This document shows, piece by piece, positions 60,001-64,000 of a stretch of DNA of 64,000 nucleotides; position 1 is the stretch's first letter, and every line of letters begins with the position of its first letter. The translations under genes were made by a program, and so were the position numbers. The notes beneath the pieces were generated by a model. It ran no database searches, was not told where the DNA came from, and worked only from the letters and a program-made list of their open reading frames with translations. Source of the stretch: Duncaniella muris (GTDB taxonomy: Bacteria > Bacteroidota > Bacteroidia > Bacteroidales > Muribaculaceae); the NCBI RefSeq assembly GCF_003024805.1, contig NZ_PUEC01000013.1, forward strand, positions 29,063-93,062. Reading direction: 5' to 3'.

Positions 60001-60198
60001 GTCGTCCTCATAGGCGCGCTCCATCTCCTTGAGCGTCTCCTTGAAATGCTCGTCGCCGTTGAAGTAGACATTGTAGCGGGTGATGAAAGCCTGATAGTTG
60101 CGGGTGGCCGCGGTGTTTTTCTTAGGCGAACAAGCCGAAAAGGCCGCGACAAGCGCCACGACCGCCACGAGAAGCCCGGCCCTGAGCAGCCCGCGCAT
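57091..60198 (-). CDS. porW: PorW/SprE-type TPR lipoprotein
   Basis: 1035-residue lipoprotein. The lipobox ends in Cys at residue 23 (VAAFSAC). TPR helices cover most of residues 60-800, interrupted by an acidic stretch (GDGDESDADPDSGADEADDSS). PorW in P. gingivalis and SprE in Flavobacterium are type IX secretion accessory lipoproteins with a similar layout. The C-terminus is low-complexity Pro/Ser/Lys, including five 9-bp DNA repeats (57167-57240) encoding SSP/SPS triplets. The start at 60198 gives a standard lipoprotein signal; an ATG at 60228 (ten codons upstream) is equally possible. It leads the porX-tsaE-birA operon. Confidence 0.85.
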   Translation of the reverse strand: MRGLLRAGLLVAVVALVAAFSACSPKKNTAATRNYQAFITRYNVYFNGDEHFKETLKEMERAYEDDYSAQVLMHPVEAYSNPKAPQPSGSFTRSIEKAQKAIQLHSIKKRPRRKPGRGNDPEYKKWLKRDEYNPFLHNAWMMMGRSQYFNGDFLGAASTFYYIAKHFSWLPQTVTEAKLWQARSYCALDWLFEAETILVRIKSDQLTSGRLKELYSFTYADFYVRSHDNAKAIPMLREAIGYAKGPQKTRLRFLLGQLYSAEGDASAAYEAYRKAGKSAGASYRTKFNARIKQSEVFQGADISPEVKALQRMTRYDRNKEYLDQIYYAIGNLYLSRRDTANAIANYVLAAEKSTRGGIEKAISQVTLGGLYFDRHRYDLAQPCYAEAVPQLPDNYPDLARLQRRSDVLDELAVYSQNVTLNDSLLRLAAMPEEQQLAVIDKIISDLKKKEKEEAEAAKREEYLAQQEALGSNLNNSSASAPTTFTLNTDKSWYFYNTATRNAGRTDFQRRWGSRKLENDWRRRNKSSFSMDDFSGDGDESDADPDSGADEADDSSADKADKEQEAKANDPHHREYYLRQIPKTDVEKTTAGEVIQEGLYNSGLILKDKLEDFDAADEEWRRLMDSYPDNVYRLDIYYNRYLMNVRRDRPAEAERYRQLILSEFPDSKYGKAMADPNYIDKLRSMLARQEELYEKAYSDYLADRNPQVHQAYETMARDYPLSPLMPKFMFLHALAYVTENKPEEFGTTLRELLERYPETDMTPMASSYLKGLAQGRKLHSGTSNMRSMIWDIRLTNDSTLLDGEAADLDFTLAPEEPHYLVLLFSTSQISPNQLLFDVARHNFTTYMVRDFDLEVMNFGQLGLLLIKGFSNEAELNHYRSLLSQDRGVIIPEGVRPVQISKSNFEKLLQGGGSFDDYFRFIGEETVRETHESVLPPEEYPAASEMYTPEPNTETPEAPAESATAKPTTAEPTQTSPAEPKAPQKPQSPSTPKTPSSPNSPSSPSSPSSPKTPTPPKKPTSPPVYPDYPLGSEGDED
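57167..57240. repeat. 9-bp tandem repeats in porW
   Basis: Five near-identical copies of a GGGAGAACT unit (plus-strand reading) with flanking degenerate ones. They encode a Ser-Pro-Ser array near the PorW C-terminus. Length changes in units of nine keep the frame, so this is a likely site of size variation among strains. Confidence 0.85.
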
Positions 60199-60312
60199 CC
60201 TCCACACTGTTGCCTCTGAAAATATCATTATATATATTATAGTAACGCGCCCGCGCGCGAAATATTGCTCACCGTAACAGTCTGTCTGCCCCGAAAGAGC
60301 AGGGGGGTGTAT

Positions 60313-60357
60313 AAAAAAAATTGTCCGCTGCCCCTTTCTATCAAGGAGCAACAGGAC
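60313..60357 (-). terminator. Intrinsic terminator upstream of porW
   Basis: On the minus strand the stem GTCC + TGCTCCTT pairs with AAGGGGCA + GGAC (60357-60343 and 60336-60323, small internal loops) and is followed by AA and eight T (60320-60313). It lies about 85-115 bp before the two possible porW starts, in the path of transcription from the element at 60606-60613. Confidence 0.75.
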
Positions 60358-60600
60358 TAAAGCCAAAAGGCGTCATTGAATCGAAATAGATTCCTTTCGG
60401 TGATGAAAGGAAACTATCCCTTTCCAATAATGTAGAGATTATATCATACTTACACTTACACCAAGTTGGTCACTTGCCGTTGCGTCGTCGCGACGAGACC
60501 GCTCAGTGCAGTTGCCTTTGTCCTTAGTCTCAAAAAGTGAATTTAATGCGTAAAATTTTTTATCAGTCCAAGGATTGCAACCGATTTGGTGTTTCTTTTC
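60314..60600 (-). ncRNA. Structured porW leader or separate small RNA
   Basis: A leftward TAnnTTTG element at 60606-60613 and the terminator at 60313-60357 delimit about 290 nt without a credible gene. Structure is visible: an interrupted 13-bp hairpin (60385-60389/60414-60418 outer and 60391-60398/60405-60412 inner, loop GGTGAT on the plus strand), a distant pairing ACACCAA/TTGGTGT (near 60575-60590 and 60461-60470), and a palindrome TCGTCGCGACGA (60485-60496). It may be an attenuator or riboswitch-like leader for the porW operon, or a stand-alone RNA ending before it. I could not match a known family. Confidence 0.45.
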
Positions 60601-60605
60601 AAGTG

Positions 60606-60613
60606 CAAAGGTA
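60606..60613 (-). promoter_or_regulatory. -7 element upstream of the porW leader
   Basis: TACCTTTG on the minus strand matches TAnnTTTG. A TTTG -33 at the right spacing is not visible. Confidence 0.5.
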
Positions 60614-60696
60614 AAAAGTTTTTCGGAGCAGGAATAATGAAAAAACATCTGTTAAGATTTTTTAACCGTCCGGGGCCGGCCAAATATTTATGCCGG

Positions 60697-60728
60697 TTTG
60701 TCTGATAAGCAACTAATCTCTATCTTTG
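60697..60728 (+). promoter_or_regulatory. Promoter of the rightward candidate ncRNA
   Basis: TTTG (60697-60700), spacer of exactly 20 bp and TATCTTTG (60721-60728): a full consensus Bacteroidetes promoter. No start codon with a credible gene follows. Confidence 0.8.
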
Positions 60729-60733
60729 CAATG

Positions 60734-61156
60734 CAAAACCTGCTTTTGGGCGGGTCAGGAGATTACATCACCTCGGCAATTCGGCCGGTTGCGCCTCCGG
60801 AGGGAGGGCGATGGCTGAAAGTGATGGGACGGCTCTTCTCCGTTGAATGACAATTGTTTTGAACTACAAATTCTGTATCCCGTCTGTCAGAATCCAGATA
60901 TGCGATTGAGTTTCGGTTGCACCGGCTCTGACGTATGCGGATTCTTGTCATCGGGAACAAAATAACGCCACTCTACCCTCAGAAGAATCAGCAAGAGACC
61001 GTAAGCACAGGCTTTAATCGCATAAAAACAGAACGACATGCAATTTAAACCTGACTTACTATATATAATAGCCCGGTCTCTTCCATTATAGAATTAAAGA
61101 ACTTCAGGAGACAATCGCCCTGACTGACTGCCAAGCTGTCTGTCAGGGTTGCTTTT
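60734..61156 (+). ncRNA. Candidate structured noncoding RNA, about 420 nt
   Basis: Begins just after a consensus promoter and ends in an intrinsic terminator, with no credible open frame. Visible hairpins: TTCGGCC/GGCTGAA with an inner CGCC-TCC stem (60780-60819); AGAATCC/GGATTCT with ATATG/CGTAT inside it (60889-60945); and a long one from AAGAGACCG to CGGTCTCTT (60993-61001/61074-61082) that continues inward through GTAAG/CTTAC, CAGG/CCTG and GCAT/ATGC. RNase P, tmRNA and small SRP RNA consensus sequences were looked for by eye and not found. A 6S-like or Bacteroidales-specific RNA is possible. Start is estimated from the -7 element. Confidence 0.5.
61118..61156 (+). terminator. Terminator of the candidate ncRNA
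   Basis: Stem CCCTGAC-GAC/GTC-GTCAGGG (61118-61128, 61138-61148, one symmetric mismatch) followed by GCTTTTT (61151-61156). Confidence 0.88.
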
Positions 61157-61434
61157 TATGGCTGAGAGGGGGAGACGGCCTGACAGCAGCTTCCGCTACC
61201 GGTCCGGATGGGCGTCCGGAGAACGCAGATTTACTCGTAGCCCGTGACACCGCATTATCGCACTCTTTCGGCGGCCGGGAGTTATATCTTTGCAGAAGTT
61301 CCGATGATCCTGCCCCGTCTGCAGCCGCAAAAGATTGTTAGCCGATTGTGGCATTTGTTTGAGAAATTTAGTATTTTTGCAGAAAGTAACAGATCAATAA
61401 GAATACAATCTTAAAACAAGAATACAATCCGGAT
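61157..61434. other. Intergenic region before the GlmU-like gene
   Basis: No gene. It has two further TAnnTTTG matches on the plus strand: TATCTTTG at 61285-61292 and TATTTTTG at 61372-61379. The second is 55 bp upstream of the ATG at 61435 and is the probable promoter; the first could make a short leader. Neither has a perfect -33 element. Confidence 0.45.
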
Positions 61435-62589
61435 ATGAAAAATATAATACTCTTCGACCCGGTCGAAGCACGTGCGGGGCTGCTTCCCCTCACCCTTACC
61501 CGCCCTGTGGCACTGCTGCGCCACGGCATCACCACTCTGTCGGAAAAATGGCAGAAAGCCATCCCCGGCACCTATTCCTACAGCACCCAGGACTATCTTT
61601 CCATAAAATATCCAATGATTGAGGCCGCTGACGGCGACAACCTCTTCATAGCCGGCAATCTCCATCCTGACCGGGAACTTGTGGATGCCATTCTCTCGCT
61701 CGAACCCGGCGAAGCCCTGACTCAGGGCGCCGCCATCATAGCCCGCCGCGGCAACGGCGAACCGCAGAAAACCAAGGCCTATGAAGGCAATCCGCTTGCC
61801 CTCAACCACGTCTGGGACATCTTCATGCTCAACGACGAAGCCCTGCGCCGCGATTTCGCCAGCCTGACTGCCGGACGCGAGTCGCAGCCTCTGAGCGACA
61901 CCTGCCGCCTGATCGGCGACCCCTCGCAGCTTTTCATCGAAGAGGGAGCCACGGTAGAGGGTGCGATCATCAACGTGACCAAAGGCCCGGTCTATGTGGG
62001 CCGCGACGCCGAAATCATGGAAGGCGCATGTCTGCGCGGCCCGATAGCCCTCTGCGAACATGCCGTGGTCAACATGGGCGGCAAGATCTACGGCGCCACA
62101 ACCCTCGGCCCATACTGCAAAGTGGGCGGCGAACTCAACAACGTGGTAATGACCGGATACTCAAACAAAGCACATGACGGATTCCTCGGCAACGCCGTGA
62201 TAGGCGAATGGTGTAACCTCGGAGCAGGCTGCACCGCCTCGAATCTCAAGAATACCTATGCCCCTGTCAGAGTCTGGAGCATGGCTGAAAGTTCTTTCAT
62301 CAAGACCGACCTGCAGTTCTGCGGCCTGATAATGGGCGACCACTCGAAGGCCGGCATCAACACGATGTTCAACACCGCCACGGTTGTCGGCGTAGGCGTG
62401 AACTTCTACGGAGCCGGTTTCCCGCGCACGTTCATACCCTCGTTCACCGAGGGGTCTACTCTCGGCATGAAGCCTGTGATCATGGACCGCTTCTTTGACA
62501 CCGCCACCCGCATGATGGCGCGCCGACACAAGGAGCTGACCCCTGTCGACAAGGAAATTTTTATCACCATCAACGAAAACATTCTCTGA
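61435..62589 (+). CDS. GlmU-like sugar nucleotidyltransferase
   Basis: 384-residue protein. The first about 170 residues look like a degenerate nucleotidyltransferase domain (NIILFDPVEARAGLLPLTLTRP; the usual GGxGTR loop is missing), followed by a left-handed beta-helix (hexapeptide) domain: IEEGATVEGAIIN, VGRDAEIMEGACLRGP, IGEWCNLGAGCTASNLKN and IMGDHSKAGINTMFNTATVVG. Bacteroidetes encode such proteins beside true GlmU; activity is unproven, and an acyltransferase or regulatory role is possible. The following aminotransferase starts 5 bp after the stop. Confidence 0.82.
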   Translation: MKNIILFDPVEARAGLLPLTLTRPVALLRHGITTLSEKWQKAIPGTYSYSTQDYLSIKYPMIEAADGDNLFIAGNLHPDRELVDAILSLEPGEALTQGAAIIARRGNGEPQKTKAYEGNPLALNHVWDIFMLNDEALRRDFASLTAGRESQPLSDTCRLIGDPSQLFIEEGATVEGAIINVTKGPVYVGRDAEIMEGACLRGPIALCEHAVVNMGGKIYGATTLGPYCKVGGELNNVVMTGYSNKAHDGFLGNAVIGEWCNLGAGCTASNLKNTYAPVRVWSMAESSFIKTDLQFCGLIMGDHSKAGINTMFNTATVVGVGVNFYGAGFPRTFIPSFTEGSTLGMKPVIMDRFFDTATRMMARRHKELTPVDKEIFITINENIL

Positions 62590-62594
62590 AGCCT

Positions 62595-63794
62595 ATGCCA
62601 AAAGTTTCCGAACGCGGCACTCTGATGCCTGCATCGCCGATCAGACGTCTTGCCCCTCTGGCAAATGATGCCAAAGCACGTGGAATCAAGGTCTATCATC
62701 TCAACATAGGCCAGCCCGATGTACCGACTCCTCCTGAGGGTCTTGAAGCTCTGAAAAATATTGACCGCAAGGTGCTTGAATACAGTCCCTCGGCCGGACT
62801 CATGTCGCTCCGCGAAAAACTTCGTGAATACTACCACCGCTTCAGCATTGACGTGGATGTCGATGACATCATAGTCACCACCGGTGGTTCCGAAGCTGTG
62901 CTTTTCGCCTTCATGGCCTGTCTTGATCCGGGCGACGAGATCATTGTCCCCGAACCTGCCTATGCCAACTACATGGCCTTCGCCATTTCGGCCGGCGCAA
63001 AGATTGTCACCGTTCCATCGAACATCGACCAGGGTTTCGCCCTTCCCGCTGTGGAAAAATTCGAGGAACTGATCACCCCGCGCACCAAAGGCATACTCAT
63101 CTGCAATCCAAACAACCCGACCGGCTATCTCTACACCATGAAAGAGATGCTCCAGATCCGCGATCTGGTCAAGAAATATGACCTCTTCCTCTTCTCTGAC
63201 GAAGTTTACCGCGAATTCTGCTACACCGGTGCCCCTTACATCTCGGCCTTCCATCTGCCGGGAATAGAGGAGCAGGTGGTGCTGGTCGACTCCGTCTCAA
63301 AGCGCTACAACGAATGCGGCATCCGCGTCGGCGCGCTCATCACCAAGCATCCTGAACTCAAGACCAATGTCATGAAATTCTGCCAGGCGCGTCTCAGCCC
63401 GCCTCTGCTTGGCCAGATCGTGGCCGAAGCCTCGATCGACACCACGCCTGACTACATGCTCGCCACATATAATGAATATGTGGAGCGCCGCAAGTTCCTC
63501 ATCGATGAGATCAATAAGATACCCGGCTGCTACACCCCGATACCGATGGGCGCATTCTACACCGTGGTCAAACTTCCGGTCGACAATGCCGATGACTTCT
63601 GCCAGTGGTGTCTGAGAGACTTCGATCTCAACGGCGAGACCATCTTCATGGCCCCAGCCTCAGGCTTCTACACCACTCCCGGCATGGGCCACGATGAAGT
63701 CCGCATGGCCTACGTGCTCAACAAGGCTGACCTGGCCCGCGCCATGAAGATCCTTTCCGAAGCTCTCAAGGCCTATCCCGGCCGCACCATCTGA
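62595..63794 (+). CDS. PLP-dependent aminotransferase, class I/II
   Basis: 399-residue fold-type I aminotransferase of the aspartate/aromatic group. The cofactor lysine is K236 in VDSVSKRYNECGIRVG, and NPNNPTGYLYT, LFLFSDEVYREF and the N-terminal LNIGQPDVPTPPEGLE are family motifs. Likely substrates are aspartate, alanine or aromatic amino acids, not determined from sequence. It is cotranscribed with the GlmU-like gene and ends before a hairpin terminator. Confidence 0.93.
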   Translation: MPKVSERGTLMPASPIRRLAPLANDAKARGIKVYHLNIGQPDVPTPPEGLEALKNIDRKVLEYSPSAGLMSLREKLREYYHRFSIDVDVDDIIVTTGGSEAVLFAFMACLDPGDEIIVPEPAYANYMAFAISAGAKIVTVPSNIDQGFALPAVEKFEELITPRTKGILICNPNNPTGYLYTMKEMLQIRDLVKKYDLFLFSDEVYREFCYTGAPYISAFHLPGIEEQVVLVDSVSKRYNECGIRVGALITKHPELKTNVMKFCQARLSPPLLGQIVAEASIDTTPDYMLATYNEYVERRKFLIDEINKIPGCYTPIPMGAFYTVVKLPVDNADDFCQWCLRDFDLNGETIFMAPASGFYTTPGMGHDEVRMAYVLNKADLARAMKILSEALKAYPGRTI

Positions 63795-63823
63795 TCCGGT
63801 CCGCACTTATAGTTAAGATAATC

Positions 63824-63864
63824 AAGGCTCTCAGACTGCCGTTCAAGGCTTGTCGGAGAGCCTT
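63824..63864. terminator. Terminator between convergent genes
   Basis: A perfect 9-bp stem AAGGCTCTC/GAGAGCCTT (63824-63832, 63856-63864) follows the aminotransferase by 30 bp, ending in TTT. It also lies downstream of the leftward gene at the window edge. Confidence 0.65.
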
Positions 63865-63885
63865 TGCTGTGCCAGGGCAACCGCA

Positions 63886-64000
63886 TCAAAATTTTGCTTT
63901 AAGTAGCATATCGGTCAGATAGTCGTTGGAAAGGCTCGCTTTGAAGCGTCTTTTCTTCAGACTACTTTTGTCGACATGCTCTTTAATAATCTGCATTGCC
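63886..64000 (-). CDS. 3' end of an unidentified leftward gene (partial)
   Basis: The leftward frame from the window edge reads EHVDKSSLKKRRF, KASLSNDYLTDMLLKAKF and then TGA (63888-63886), 37 codons with a plausible C-terminal helix. The frame is open to the edge, and the true start is outside the window. An ATG at 63996 could start a 36-residue peptide, which I think less likely. Family unknown. Confidence 0.4.
   Translation of the reverse strand, partial: AMQIIKEHVDKSSLKKRRFKASLSNDYLTDMLLKAKF

Noticed and set aside
60199..60366. Upstream extension of the PorW reading frame
   Set aside because: The extension crosses a terminator hairpin and A/T runs and would place the lipobox far inside the protein; starts at 60198 or 60228 fit a lipoprotein.
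60439..60960. Short leftward frames of 65 and 69 codons in the porW upstream region
   Set aside because: They overlap strong hairpins and promoters and have no protein features.

Overview
This 64 kb window is chromosomal DNA from a Bacteroidales bacterium, most likely a gut Muribaculaceae relative or another close Bacteroidaceae-like lineage. The evidence is the Bacteroidetes-type promoter signature (TTTG, about 20 bp, TAnnTTTG) in front of several genes, weak Shine-Dalgarno signals, the arginine operon with a transcarbamylase of the N-succinylornithine type, a SusD remnant, PorX/PorW homologues, and a parE-coaD-S41 protease gene order that I recall from this phylum. Almost everything is core genome; accessory material is limited to a short mobile-element relic, a decayed polysaccharide-utilisation fragment and a few AT-rich gaps.

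Layout. 45-9101 is a leftward, tightly packed run: D-aminoacyl-tRNA deacylase, MazG-like pyrophosphohydrolase, deoC, a GYF/CD225 membrane protein, a DUF2752 protein, a PgpH-type HD phosphodiesterase (the last three joined by ATGA overlaps), a GH3 glucosidase, aroK and a divergent alanine-dehydrogenase homologue. 9230-12761 holds an outer-membrane phospholipase A, divergently transcribed from two lipoproteins. 12762-13534 is an AT-rich gap followed by ferritin. 14136-22443 is a leftward arginine operon: GNAT acylglutamate synthase candidate, argG, argC, argD, argF', argB, argE, argH. 22587-29271 carries a truncated susD, a GH28 pectinase, an outer-membrane barrel and a 996-residue TPR protein. 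29371-30675 is a CE7 esterase.

30763-44277 is the translation/transcription block: four tRNAs, tuf, tRNA-Trp, secE, nusG, rplK, rplA, rplJ, rplL, rpoB, rpoC. A 321-bp MITE (44503-44823, TTA target duplication) lies between rpoC and the promoter of parE; coaD and an S41 protease follow. 49151-51712 encodes a signal-less trypsin-like protease and an extremely acidic partner. A SPOR lipoprotein, ilvA, thioredoxin, birA, tsaE, porX and porW follow, all leftward.

60229-61434 has no convincing gene but has the most unexplained structure in the window: two divergent promoters, each followed by strong hairpins and an intrinsic terminator. One reads leftward toward porW (a structured leader with a terminator before the start codon, or a separate ~290-nt RNA); the other reads rightward as a ~420-nt candidate noncoding RNA. 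The window ends with a GlmU-like nucleotidyltransferase, an aminotransferase and the 3' end of an unidentified leftward gene.
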